From NCBI GenBank assembly GCA_032718475.1, contig JAUCBJ010009022.1, positions 1 through 57,664 of the forward strand: a DNA stretch of 57,664 nt, written 5' to 3'. Shown here one piece after another: positions 44,601-54,200 of this stretch. A program made the position numbers and the translations under genes. The first letter of the stretch is position 1. Every line of letters starts with the position of its first letter. Under the pieces are notes generated by a model. That model did not search any database. It had not been told where the DNA came from and saw nothing but the letters and a program-made list of their open reading frames with translations. This stretch comes from Nemertoderma westbladi (Eukaryota; Xenacoelomorpha; Nemertodermatida; Nemertodermatidae).

Positions 44601-46195
44601 AAGTGAAAACCATATCCTTGGAAAGAACCGTGTTAAATGATCGAGTTGCAAAGTTGGAGGAAACAATAAAAAATCATTCATCGATGCTATTAATCAGTAG
44701 TGAGCACACAGACAGGGATACCGTGACCAACGACGAACTAACACCCAACTTGACAGATCACCTAGCCAACAAATCAAATAGAAACAAAACTGTAAATAAA
44801 TCTAAGCAACATAAAGCCAAGCCCAAAGAAACTCATCGAAGAGGAAAAACAGAACAGCCAACCAAAAGTCAAATCACCATGGGAATCATAAAATCGAACA
44901 CACAAGCAGGACTGGATCTAGAAGAGACCTTGAGTAAAAATTTAGATCCAATCCAAGAGCCAGTCAACAATACGACAGACACATCCACAACTGTTTTTGA
45001 AATAGTAGATGAATGCACTTTCAGTACAATCGATTCAGAGTCTGAAATAACAACAATAGACCCTCTCATCACTATACCCAACCCAAACTCAATTGATGAG
45101 GTGTTAAACAGTAAACATTCGTGGAAGAATCCCCAGCGCCGAGAAGCTGCCCCCGTATCCTCTGTGACAAACAAACATAAACCATACGAAATCCCAACCC
45201 ACAATACATATGAGGAGCTAGATAACGAGTCCAAAATAGCACTCCTAATACGAGAACAAAACCAACTACTCAACAAGCTAATACAGAATAACTTAGGATC
45301 AGGAAACACTGAGTCCAACAAACTATGCCCTCAAACTAGTGAAACCAGTAATTTACCACAGATGTCCTCTGAAAAACACACTCGTACTCGACAAGGGTGC
45401 TCAACGACCGATGAAACAAACCTAAAGAACCACTACTCTCAACAAAATGGAACGCATGGAACTGAAACTATACGAGTCACCGGGCTTCCACCAAGCACTA
45501 ATTCAGTCAGCATATCACAATATTGCTTTAAGCAAACTGGCACACGGCCTGTAAACGTATATGTCAAAGGAACTCGCGGCTATGAGAAAGAAGCGACGAT
45601 AACTGTCACTCGGGATGATCTAAGTACTTACACCCAGAAAGCAATGTGGCCTGGCCATCACGTTAGAGTACATGAGCACTCATCACAATCCTATACCAGG
45701 CAAGACTCTACATACAATCAACAACATTACCGAAACTCCATCAACAATAATTACGGACAATTACATGAGCACTCAACACAATCCTATACCAGACCAGACT
45801 CTACATACAATCAACAACATCACCGAAACTCCATCAATAATAATCACAGACAATCTAGACAGTCAACCCCTTACAACAGCGTGGACAGCAGAGCAGTAGA
45901 AAACGGAAGCAACCCTGTAAATAGTCGATGGCAAATGGGAAATAATTCCAACAGAAACCACTATCAATCTAGAAACTACAGTGATAAACAGCAAAGTCAA
46001 TTCAAACCACCCGGAATGCGTTACACAGACACGCGGAGCAGGATAAATCGTGATCTATATCCATCAGAGTCCGCTAATCATTATACACATCGCAACAACG
46101 GAGACTCGAGGCAGTGGAGAAATAGAACATATCAAGAACCATATCAACAACGTACCCAATGTAACGGAGAATATCTGACAAGAACTAACTTTTAA
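41654..46195 (+). CDS. ORF1: 1513-aa protein with ULP1-like (C48) cysteine protease, coiled coil and RNA-binding tail
   Basis: Residues about 55-440 are a 12-residue tandem repeat (STTTEPxVPSSR type). Residues about 555-740 resemble a ULP1/SENP protease: YLSDIIVDGFMGLLERHF, then DEHFTLHVLD with candidate His637 and Asp644, and KQYNNWDCGVYVCLY with oxyanion Gln701 and nucleophile Cys707. A coiled coil follows at about 970-1010 (MDLVTKLQMEVKTISLERTV). At about 1273-1337 an RRM-like segment starts TIRVTGLPPSTNSVSI. The C-terminus is rich in Asn, Gln, Tyr, His and Arg, with a 31-residue duplication (45671-45856). RNA packaging plus proteolytic processing or de-SUMOylation is a reasonable inference. 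ULP-type proteases are known in some non-LTR elements, but the pairing here with APE endonuclease and the repeat region is unusual to me. Confidence 0.83.
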   Translation: MGVQHSPKDKVKQRSPPLTRSRGPPAQSPPPILTARKTTMRSSSIPVRNVYANTVSTTTESRSSEPRSTTAKSEVWSSRLTTTEPGVSSSRSATTEPGVPLLGSMTIESIGASSSGSTTTESGSPPLGSMTTESGIPSSESTTIEPEAPSSRSTNTEPETPSSRSTTTEPEVPSSGLMTTKPDVPSSRSTIIESEDPSSRSTTTEPEAPSSRSTTTDSGVPSSGSTTNEPEVPSSRLMTTEPGVLSSRLTTTEPGTPSRSTTTEPEVPSSRSTTTEPRVPSSRLTTTEPEVPSSRSMTTEPGVPSSGSMTTESGVPSSGSTTTEPEVPSSGSMTTEPKAPSSRSTTTEPGAPSSRSTITEPDVPSSRSMTTEPGVQSSRLTTTEPEVPSSRLTITEPEVPSSGSTTTEPGAPSSGLTITVEPGVPSSGSTNTESGVTSSGLIDLGFLVSTTRKVDDPQQQSHGIPVSASPGWVGPGNHTARDPAWESTGDDYEVSDCRTERDRLVITDNEFARLNHIDVFPNSPIKPQNEATKNLVTYLTNLKTDYSPGICIPTVDEIKVYLKPKVYLSDIIVDGFMGLLERHFDHIGVIQSHLTTKLQNSNSDNLSAAKYIAARYIGRYRKVPAQFLFIPECTDEHFTLHVLDTVHKTVSLLNSNGANMPSRISLRIVELMTEIDKSNPWKTDSVGKWQASSRYNNFAKQYNNWDCGVYVCLYTLAIALGKDEISTIHNDSEGAREWISQCLKNVKVVHHNEVPLEQLTRPTNYTGVEYLYTKSNCLRSSSEQLHIKRPPTTRDPLDIQCPPTKRDHHGNHTVRLQENNVTKSNKKSVRLSNQPKGYTKETDNQTQHTRPSNYTIDNFDQDVKRSNTSLEFISIVRNAMILQNPKEDFARQLTSLGFECLQRLQKMLFSDIKTELLGTTIGVKCSTYNRKSLHELSLDVAEFTLSLENREISNTLKKRINTSTIEPFGFFELMDLVTKLQMEVKTISLERTVLNDRVAKLEETIKNHSSMLLISSEHTDRDTVTNDELTPNLTDHLANKSNRNKTVNKSKQHKAKPKETHRRGKTEQPTKSQITMGIIKSNTQAGLDLEETLSKNLDPIQEPVNNTTDTSTTVFEIVDECTFSTIDSESEITTIDPLITIPNPNSIDEVLNSKHSWKNPQRREAAPVSSVTNKHKPYEIPTHNTYEELDNESKIALLIREQNQLLNKLIQNNLGSGNTESNKLCPQTSETSNLPQMSSEKHTRTRQGCSTTDETNLKNHYSQQNGTHGTETIRVTGLPPSTNSVSISQYCFKQTGTRPVNVYVKGTRGYEKEATITVTRDDLSTYTQKAMWPGHHVRVHEHSSQSYTRQDSTYNQQHYRNSINNNYGQLHEHSTQSYTRPDSTYNQQHHRNSINNNHRQSRQSTPYNSVDSRAVENGSNPVNSRWQMGNNSNRNHYQSRNYSDKQQSQFKPPGMRYTDTRSRINRDLYPSESANHYTHRNNGDSRQWRNRTYQEPYQQRTQCNGEYLTRTNF
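41830..42975 (+). repeat. 36-bp coding minisatellite in ORF1 (about 31 units of 12 aa)
   Basis: The unit codes S-x-x-S-(T/M)-T-T-E-P-(G/E)-V-P with codons such as TCGACGACTACCGAACCC. Units vary by substitution, with an occasional extra or missing codon, and the frame is kept throughout. The product would be Ser/Thr/Pro/Glu-rich, mucin-like and probably disordered. The antisense strand is also open, a by-product of the period. Confidence 0.9.
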
Positions 46196-46196
46196 G
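46187..46196 (+). promoter_or_regulatory. candidate +1 ribosomal frameshift site between ORF1 and ORF2
   Basis: ORF1 ends AAC TTT TAA, with the next base G. TTTT at 46190-46193 lets a P-site Phe-tRNA on TTT slide one base forward and re-pair with TTT, after which AAG (46194) is read in the ORF2 frame. A stop codon in the A site after a slippery P-site codon is the usual design of +1 sites. The ORF2 frame is open from just after a TGA at 46177, but its first ATG is at 46488, inside the endonuclease domain. Downstream structure was not evaluated. Reinitiation at a non-AUG codon is the alternative. Confidence 0.6.
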
Positions 46197-49100
46197 TCAA
46201 TCCACAAACCTCTCCATAATACATACTCGCAGTCGCACCATGATCAAAGTTCCAAAAGTCAACCGATATTAAATCCGAATGTCAAGAAATCACTTAGAGT
46301 AGGGACTTTCAATTGCAAAGGATACATACGCAACAAAAGTTACATCTCAGATTTTCTAATAACAAACTCCCTGGATGTACTAGCAGTCCAAGAACACTGG
46401 CTCTCCCCTAGACAAGCAGAATTTTATCTCAAACGGAAGAAAACTTGTCCCAAATATTCATGTATTCAATATAAATGCGCTACCGAGATGGAAACCCCAA
46501 ATATTAATAGGAAACGCGGAGAAGGAGGAATTGCACTATTCATTAAAGATGAGCTCATACCATACTGCCAGAACATAGTTATTCATAGCGATCGTATCAC
46601 TGGAATCAAAATTAACGAGTTCAGTGACACAGAAATTGTCATAGTAGGAGCATACTTACCAGCCAATAACAAAAAACCAAATGACAAAGAACAATACATA
46701 AAAACATGCGCAAGTCTAGATGCAATAACAGACGACGCAGTCAATACCGGTCACGAGGTTATAATTATTGGCGATATAAATGGAGCAATACAAAGACAAC
46801 AACCCTCATGTAGAGGATCAAGCAGAACATCCCAATTTGGAGAAATCTTCCAGGATACTATCATAAGGAAACATGACTTCACCATCACAGACTTTTGTCA
46901 ACAAACAAAAGGTCCAGAAGCAACATACTATTTCAACTCCAAAAGGGATTCCACATATATAGATCACATATTTAACACGCAGGGGCTAAATAAAAACCTA
47001 GTCGAATGTGAAGTACATAAACTTTCTCATGATAATTTGTCTGATCACACTCCAATCACCAGCACCTTTGATTTGGTTCAGAAACATCTTCCAGCAAGGC
47101 TATCAAAGAGAAAATGGAAAAATCCGACATATCTCTTCATGAAGGCAACCGATAGTCAACTCAGGGACTACAAGTCATACATAGAAGAGCATCTTACTTA
47201 TGACGCATTTCATGATGAACACAGTGGAAAAGAAGTAGCAGAATACATGCTACAAACACTAACAGACACAATATCAAGTGCTGCCAAACAATACATCCCC
47301 TCTGTCTATGCTAAACCAAAGCGCACCATTAAGCATCACAGACCCAATACATCAAACAACACCATTGGAGAATTAAAGAAAAACCACGATGAAGCTAAAG
47401 TTCAGTGGACTAAAAATGGTGGATCTAGAGACCCACATTGCAAATATTACCAGAAATACTTCAGATCCAAACTAGAATATCAACACTCACAAACCAAACT
47501 AGAGAGATCAATTTACTTCCAACATATCCATGACTTAGCAGAATCATGTTCATCTAACCCCAACGAATTCTGGAGACTAGTTAAACATCCCCAGCTAAAC
47601 AGCTTAGTACCTGATGATAAATTTGAAACACTTCACTCGGAATATCTGACAACCTTTAATAGTAATACAACTATACAACCACTTCCCACCACCAAACCTC
47701 AAGATGGACGACCAATGAAAATGGTAACCTCTCTCGACATTAAAGAATCGATTACATCCCTAAACAAGAGAAAATCAGCGGACATACATAATATTCGAGC
47801 TGAATGCCTTCAACAATGCCCATCTGAAGTAATGCATAACTACATCGCCAATATTTTCAATAATATCCGTACCACGGGATTATGCCCACAGAGCATGTGT
47901 ATTAACCTACTATCACCTGTATCAAAACCAACGTCCCCAAATGCCAGACTAACACCTACTAGATATCGCGGAATCTCAATAATAACGATTATAGCTAAAC
48001 TGTGGGAACAAATACTACTACCAGAATTAGCTAAACTTACAACTACTGATCTACAGTTTGGATACAAGAAACAAATAAGCTCAGAAACAGCACATTCTGT
48101 TATCGATACCCTCATTAGATACTACAACAAAGGAGGATCAGACATATATGCCTTATCAATAGACCTACAATCAGCCTTTGATAAGATAGATTATAACAAA
48201 CTATTTGATAAGCTTTGGGAAACAGAACTAGATAGAGACCTCATACACTCATTATTCTCATACTACACACGTTCAATTGCCATCCTAAAGAATGGAAATC
48301 AAATTATCAAACAAAGAATCCCGTTGCTACAAGGAGTTCGACAGGGTGGAGTCCTATCAGCTGTACTATTTAACTTCTACCTACGCGACCTTATCATAGA
48401 TCTTGGCAATAGCAAACTAGGAATACATATGAACGATGAATCATACTGCGTTATAAGTTATGCCGATGACATATTTCTCCTCGCTAATATGCAATCAGAC
48501 CTGATAGACATGATGCAAATCTGTAACAATTACTTTGCACTACATAACCTAACAGTCAATCTCAAGAAGTCACATTATCTACATATTACGACAAAAGGGA
48601 CTACAGACACCAACGGATGCATTTATCTAGAAGGACTCAGTCTACCAGCAACTGCAAAATGCTCGTACATGGGACTACCACTACCGGCAACCTCAAACAA
48701 CCTAAAGTTACACTTTATAACTAAAATATGGACCTCCGTCAGCCGAATAAATAATAGAGGCTTCGCAGTAGACAATGTACCACTGTCAGTGACGTCAAAA
48801 ATCTGGAACTTAGTGTGCATTCCGTCTATCTTATATGGATGCTCAATCCTGAGTAACACTGACACCAAAGATATATCAATCCAACTAAGGAAAGCGATGA
48901 GAGGACTAGCTAGAACCGGCAACTACATCTCAAACGAAGTTTTGCTTAATCTCTTCGACATTACAGATCCTGTCAAACATATAAACCTTGAGAGATGCCG
49001 CTTCATATATAATACCCTCAACAGTCCAAATCATAAGATCCAATATTTATACCATAATGTACTCTTTAAGCATGTCTCAGGATACAGGAACTGTATAGCT

Positions 49101-49334
49101 TTTCAAAACTATCAACTGAATGCCTGGGAAGAAGGCCTACCGGCACTGACGTCAATAGCGACTCATCGTTATAATATCAAGCAATTAATATGTAATCACA
49201 AAAAACCTGATCCAATGTCAACCAAAGGCCAATACCAGTATTATTATATCTCGAACATTCTCCAAAAGTACACTATTCCTCACTCAATCCGTCACAGTGT
49301 GCTACTAGATATGTTTGCGCACATAACCTCCTAG
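46194..49334 (+). CDS. ORF2: APE endonuclease and reverse transcriptase, 1046 codons
   Basis: Numbering from the codon at 46194, the endonuclease starts LRVGTFNCKGYIRN (Asn40) and has DVLAVQEHWLS (catalytic Glu67), VGAYLPANN, IIIGDINGAIQ, YIDHIF and the terminal LSDHTPI (Asp284-His285). The RT has RYRGISIITIIAKLWE, LSIDLQSAFDKIDYNKLF (motif A), LLQGVRQGGVLSAVLFNF (motif B) and CVISYADDIFLLA (motif C, YADD at 756-759), then SYMGLPLPA and a 300-residue C-terminal region without a visible zinc knuckle or RNase H. All catalytic residues I can check are present. No AUG precedes the endonuclease core, so expression as an ORF1-ORF2 fusion of about 2559 residues by +1 frameshift is proposed. Clade not assigned. 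Confidence 0.87.
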   Translation, partial: KSIHKPLHNTYSQSHHDQSSKSQPILNPNVKKSLRVGTFNCKGYIRNKSYISDFLITNSLDVLAVQEHWLSPRQAEFYLKRKKTCPKYSCIQYKCATEMETPNINRKRGEGGIALFIKDELIPYCQNIVIHSDRITGIKINEFSDTEIVIVGAYLPANNKKPNDKEQYIKTCASLDAITDDAVNTGHEVIIIGDINGAIQRQQPSCRGSSRTSQFGEIFQDTIIRKHDFTITDFCQQTKGPEATYYFNSKRDSTYIDHIFNTQGLNKNLVECEVHKLSHDNLSDHTPITSTFDLVQKHLPARLSKRKWKNPTYLFMKATDSQLRDYKSYIEEHLTYDAFHDEHSGKEVAEYMLQTLTDTISSAAKQYIPSVYAKPKRTIKHHRPNTSNNTIGELKKNHDEAKVQWTKNGGSRDPHCKYYQKYFRSKLEYQHSQTKLERSIYFQHIHDLAESCSSNPNEFWRLVKHPQLNSLVPDDKFETLHSEYLTTFNSNTTIQPLPTTKPQDGRPMKMVTSLDIKESITSLNKRKSADIHNIRAECLQQCPSEVMHNYIANIFNNIRTTGLCPQSMCINLLSPVSKPTSPNARLTPTRYRGISIITIIAKLWEQILLPELAKLTTTDLQFGYKKQISSETAHSVIDTLIRYYNKGGSDIYALSIDLQSAFDKIDYNKLFDKLWETELDRDLIHSLFSYYTRSIAILKNGNQIIKQRIPLLQGVRQGGVLSAVLFNFYLRDLIIDLGNSKLGIHMNDESYCVISYADDIFLLANMQSDLIDMMQICNNYFALHNLTVNLKKSHYLHITTKGTTDTNGCIYLEGLSLPATAKCSYMGLPLPATSNNLKLHFITKIWTSVSRINNRGFAVDNVPLSVTSKIWNLVCIPSILYGCSILSNTDTKDISIQLRKAMRGLARTGNYISNEVLLNLFDITDPVKHINLERCRFIYNTLNSPNHKIQYLYHNVLFKHVSGYRNCIAFQNYQLNAWEEGLPALTSIATHRYNIKQLICNHKKPDPMSTKGQYQYYYISNILQKYTIPHSIRHSVLLDMFAHITS

Positions 49335-50283
49335 CAAACGTCTCTCTACGAAACCCACCCCTACATCTTATCCACGGAATACGGATTTACTATATCTTAA
49401 ATTGCAATTACTGGATTGGGATATACAATTAGTTCTATTTTTAGTTTTCATTGGACTTGCAATTGGTAAAATATTGTGTAAATTCTATCTTATAATTACG
49501 ACAACCCGCTATTTTTCACTATACACTTGAACAAATAGTTATAATTTATATTATATCGTAAGTACTTTTTGAACCACAGTATTCAGATTCAATATCGCAA
49601 AGGAATTAATTTTATAAGTGATCTACTTTTGTGGAGCTTTATAATATTCGTTCCCGGAAAGCTACTGTATTTGGATTATATATTTTAAACTTTTGGTACC
49701 GGTACTGTAATTTCAATTTGTTTCACGTAATATTATTATATATAATTATGCGCACCAGTCCTATTATCTAATACTAAATGTCAACTGTGTGTACATCAAC
49801 TATTTGTGTTATTGCGTACTTACACTAGTCACATTGAATACACTTTTCACATGTTTAGGGATTTTAACAAGCGTGAGACCGAGAATTGGGGAAATCTAAG
49901 CGAACTCCGTATTTGTTTATACTGGCTATTAGATAATGATTCTTATTTCGTTTTCATTCCATTCGTTTACATAATATCATAATTTTTTTTTTTTGGTGCA
50001 TTATCTTATTTTTGGCAATATAATATACCTACTTACATACTGTATGTATCTACCTTCTCTATGTTTACTACAGTATAACTTACCGTAATACCGGTACTCG
50101 GCGTGCTTAGTATCTCATACTTTTATTTTAATTTGACAGACCCTTTTATTCTGCGCAATGGGCTCATTCTGTAACATTTCGTAATGTGCAAATAATGTAA
50201 ACCTGATATTTTAAGATTCGCCAGACCATTTTAAATATAGCCGCCGGTGGCGTAAAGTCCGGATAATGAAATGAAAAAAAAAA
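49335..50283 (+). other. 3' UTR and poly(A) tail of the 8.9-kb element
   Basis: 949 bp of AT-rich sequence after the ORF2 stop. It ends with GCCGCCGGTGGCGTAAAGTC, a CGGATAATGAAATG phrase and ten A at 50274-50283. The antisense open frame here is only read-through from the neighbouring LINE piece. Confidence 0.8.
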
Positions 50284-50814
50284 TAACAGAGCTTTCTGGT
50301 TGGATGTATAAAAACAACGAAAAATCATATTAATTATTTTAAAAGATTTCACGGCTTGTTCTCGGCAATATTTATCGAACTTGAGATCCGAACAAACGGT
50401 AATCCCAAGGTCTCTGCAATTAGTTTCAGATAAAAGTAAATTACCATTTAAAAAATAACTAGTTTTATTATTATTTGCACCAATATATATTACTGTACAT
50501 TTATGGGCAGCAACCTTTAATTGCCACTCACTAGCCCACCACTCAAGAGACTCAAGAGCCGTCACTAGTAAGTGGCTATCAACGGTTGGTGCATACAATT
50601 TAACATCGTCGGCAAAGAGTTTACTTTTGCAAGTTCCTAGTACCTCCGGTAAATATTGATAAAAAGTACAAATAATATAGGTCCTAACACGCTCCCCTGG
50701 ATAGTTCCAGAACGGACTGAGCACACATCTGAAAAATAATTACCAACAAGTACTCGTTGGGTTCTGTTCGATAAAAAAGCCGTTAGCCAAGCTAAAAGAT
50801 CCTTAGGACATTCG
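50284..50814 (-). pseudogene. LINE RT central part (right part of the split copy)
   Basis: On the - strand, from 50814: LLAWLTAFLSNRTQRVLVGN, VRSGTIQGSVLGPILFVLF (motif B), a one-base deletion near 50656 that shifts frame, then CKSKLFADDVKLYAPT (motif C as FADD) and KFDKYCREQAVKSFKIINMI, ending CFYTSNQKALL at 50284. The next residues are supplied by ITAYKSYVRP on the far side of the 8.9-kb insertion (41376). The copy is 5'-truncated and inserted in the 36-bp array, whose sequence resumes at 50813. Confidence 0.82.
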
Positions 50815-50942
50815 GGTAGCAGATAGGAGGATCGACCACCCCTACCTTTGGGTTGCAGATAGGAGTAGCGCCTACCCCTACCTTCGGAGTAGAGCCCACC
50901 CCTACCTTCGGGTAGCAGATAGGAGTAACGCCCACCCCTACT
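50813..50942. repeat. 36-bp minisatellite, displaced right part (about 4 units)
   Basis: TTCGGGTAGCAGATAGGAGG and further units continue the array that breaks off at CCCCTACCT at 40646. The array is cut on its right by the Gypsy LTR at CACCCCTAC|TGTAGTGA. Confidence 0.93.
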
Positions 50943-51218
50943 GTAGTGATATGGAATAACTCAAGGGTGAGCGTGAGGCTATATCATATCGGTATATTGT
51001 GCATTCATATGTCAGACAGTGCAGTGCAGAAGTGTACAGGTGTAGGCTTTAGGAAGCCGAAGTGCAGTACTACAAAAGTACTGATGATCAGCTGATCTGC
51101 CGATATCACTAGGCAACCAACGTAATCAGGGTACACCATAAATGTCACTTTTGTAACCAGCCACCAAATATATGTAAAATGAAATATATAAAAGTGTGAA
51201 CCACTGGATGTCACTACA
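50942..51218 (-). repeat. 3' LTR of a Gypsy element (277 bp)
   Basis: On the - strand it begins TGTAGTGACATCC and ends CATATCACTACA, giving perfect 8-bp inverted ends TGTAGTGA/TCACTACA with the usual TG...CA. The purine tract TAGAAGGGGGGG adjoins its start at 51230-51219, as expected for second-strand priming. No matching 5' LTR is found at the other end. Confidence 0.88.
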
Positions 51219-51230
51219 CCCCCCCTTCTA
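51219..51230 (-). other. polypurine tract of the Gypsy element
   Basis: TAGAAGGGGGGG on the - strand, directly between the end of the pol frame and the 3' LTR. Confidence 0.8.
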
Positions 51231-51242
51231 GCTCGTTATGAG

Positions 51243-54200
51243 TTATAGTCGCTGTGGGGGTTTATTTTGCCGAGTAGGGTAATGGCGGGTGCGTGTAGGT
51301 ATTTCGCGTGTGGTAACATTATTGTAAAATCTGACAGTTTTGGGTGGCCCGGCGGTGTTGATATCCGCCACGGGTGTGTGTGTTGTGGCAGTGTCGTCGG
51401 GAATCCTGGGAGTTGCTAGAACGGCACTGGAGAGTGGCGTCGAAGTGTCAAGAAGTAGGAAGCGACGGTTCCTACTTATATTACGGCCGGAAGGGGTCCT
51501 GACCGTGTATCTACGGTTGGGCCCAGCCTCAACGACCATCCCCTTTCGGTCCCAGCATTTGGAGTGGGGGTCTTGTATCACGATGTGGTCATGAACTGCG
51601 AGGGGCGGGAGGCTGTGGGCCGCTTTGTTATAGTCGGTAATGCATTGTGCATGTAGTGGTGGAAGAACTTCATCGAGTCGGCGCCGTGTGGCCTGGTGGT
51701 CCGCCGCAAATGCGCTGTGGTGTGCGGGGACGCAAGTACGGAGGGGGTGGCCGTACACTACTTGAGCGGGAGAGAGACCGCTCTCCCGTGGGCTGTTCCT
51801 GAGTGAGAGTAGACCCTCGGCAAAGGCCTCGGAGGTGTGAGAGCCACCTACTTTATCTAGAAGGCTCTTGAGGGACTTTACAGCTGCCTCCACGTGCCCA
51901 TTACCCTGCGGGTATTCCGCAGGGGAGGTAACTGGGATAACACCCCATTCGGTAAGAAATGTTTTCGTCGCTGTGGCGGCGAGTGGGGTGCCGCCATCCG
52001 AGCGGAGTCGAGTTGGTATACCATACCAGGTAAACCATTGTTTTAGCGCCGCAATAGTCTGTAGAGCGGTTGGGGGACCCGGGAAGTTGTGAAGGTCGGG
52101 CCAGCCGCTGTAACGATCGGCGAGGGCGACGTAGTGCCAGCCATTTAGGCTGAAAAAGTCCGCGGATATGTCTTCGAATATCCGTATTGGGGGAGGTTCC
52201 TGGAGGAAGGGTTCCTTCGGTGGGGTCGATCGGTGGCGAAGACACGATGGACAGCTGGCGACGGATGTCCGAATGTCATTGGTGAGGCCCGGCCAGTACA
52301 CGCACTGTCGGGCTCGCCGAAGGGATTTGTCAACCCCTTGATGGGGAGTGTGGAGGCGTTCCAACGTGATGGCTCGGGCCGCCTGGGGGATGACGAGGCA
52401 TTGACCATAAAGTACCAGGTCGCCATCTGTTGATAGTGAGTCCCGGAGGGACCAGTAGGCACCAACCATGGGGTCGCTACGTGAACTGGGGGGGAAACCG
52501 TGCTGGACAGCGGTATGTAGAGAACGGTAAGCCTCATCTTCCCTAGCAGTGTTGGATAGCTCCTGGAGGACCGGGTCCTCGAGGTGATCCTCGCCGGAAA
52601 TCACGGAGACGTTGGCGAGTGTAACAGAGTGCAGATTGTAGGCAATCTCGCCATCGTCGACAAGGTCGGCTGCAGTCGGTTGGTCGACGGGTGACTGGGA
52701 AAGCGCGTCGGGGATTGCGTGGTCTTTCCCGCGGCACCAAGTTGTGGTAAATATATACGGGGACAACTTTGACTTCAGGCGCTGGATCCTAGTGTTGTCG
52801 ACCTCAGAGTGCCCCTTGCGGTTGAGGATAGTGACCAGTGGTTGATGGTCGGTAACGAGCGTGAAGCTAGGGAGCCCACGGAGGAACGTATGACACTTTG
52901 TGGCGGCCCAGACGACTGCAAGGTGTTCAAGCTCTATTGTTGCGTAGCGCAATTCCGTATCGGAAATGAATCTGGAGCCACATTCAATGCGCTTCCACTC
53001 GACACTGTGGCGTTGGAGAAGGGCGTAACCGAGCCCTTTGAGGCGAGAAGCGTCAGTCACAAGGGAGTCAAGGGAGACGTCAAAGGGAGCCAGTACTGGG
53101 GTTGTTGTGAGGGCGCATTTAGTGCCGTCGAAGGCCCACTGATGGTTGCTGGTCCAGATGTACGGCGACTTGATACTCAGGAGAGCAGTGTGGAGGCAGA
53201 TACCAGTCGATCTGCAGCGCTCGAGAAAGCGTTGGATGCTACAGATGTGTTCCTCGAGAGTATTATCGTATAGGAGGACATCGTCCACGATCTTAAGCAT
53301 CCGTGGGATACCTCGGAGCAAGTCATCGCCCCAGCGGTTGAATTCGTCGCCAGAAGGAATAAGCCCCATCACACTGCATGTGTGTTTATTTCACCCCCAT
53401 GGAGTAATGAAGGTGGTTAGGAGCTGAGATTCAGCATCTAGGGGTACCTGCCAATACCCATGGGAGGCGTCGAACACTGAAAAGTATCGAGCAGTGGGGG
53501 AAATTTCTGCAACCGCGACTCGTGGATTGGGTGTGGGGTAGAATGGCTGTTTAACCTGGTAGTTAAGATGGCGCAAATCCACACATAGACGAAGTTTACC
53601 GCTGGGTTTCCAGGTAACTGTAAGCGGGTGGGCCCACTCTGTGGGTTCATCCACACGTTGTATGATGTCGCGGCATTCCAAGTCATCAAGGAGGGTTTTT
53701 ACCTCGTCCCGAAGCGCAAACGGAATCGGACGAGCGCCGTTGGCATGGTAGGGCTGGGCGCCCTCCTTGAGTTCTATATGCATGGGGGGACCGGTAATGG
53801 TTGACAGAGGGGCGGCCTCGACGTTGAAAACATCCCCGTAACGGTCGAGAATAGCGCTAGGGCTGTCAGAACCTGAACGACAGGGATCAGGTTCTAGAAC
53901 TGCGACCGGTACAGAGGTCCCAGTTGAGGTTGCGGAGACGGCTATGGGATATGGGAAACTCAGGGGGAGGATCCCAAGATCTAAGCAAACGGATTTGCTT
54001 AGAATTAAACCCTCCATCTCCGGAGAGAGAATGACTTCGGTAGTTGCAGTGTTGCCACTGGAAGTAATAGAAGCAGGTAGACGGCCGCAAGTTTGAAGGG
54101 GAAGACCATCCGCGGCAACCAAATCCAGATTCATCGACGGGAGTAGATCCGCATGGAGGCCTCCGAGCTTGTAGAAGAGGTCTTCGCTTAGGATGGTCGC

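Larger units (their letters stand above)
41377..50283 (+). mobile_element. 8.9-kb apparently full-length non-LTR retrotransposon with ULP1-like protease
   Basis: Both ends are defined because it interrupts a LINE reading frame: left flank ...GCAGTTATTAA (to 41376) and right flank TAACAGAGC (from 50284), with TAA shared. The + strand order is a 277-bp 5' UTR, ORF1 (41654-46195), ORF2 in the +1 frame (46194-49334), a 949-bp 3' UTR and an A10 tail at 50274-50283. ORF1 has a Ser/Thr-rich tandem repeat, a C48-type cysteine protease, a coiled coil, an RRM-like segment and a basic Asn/Gln/Tyr tail. ORF2 has APE endonuclease and RT. No stop or frameshift breaks either ORF other than the ORF1/ORF2 junction, so it could be a recently active copy. 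Confidence 0.85.

Noticed and set aside
50164-50283. Continuation of the - strand RT frame as FFFSFHYPDFTPPAAIF.
   Set aside because: This is accidental read-through of the antisense poly(A) and 3' UTR of the inserted element; the true continuation is at 41376.
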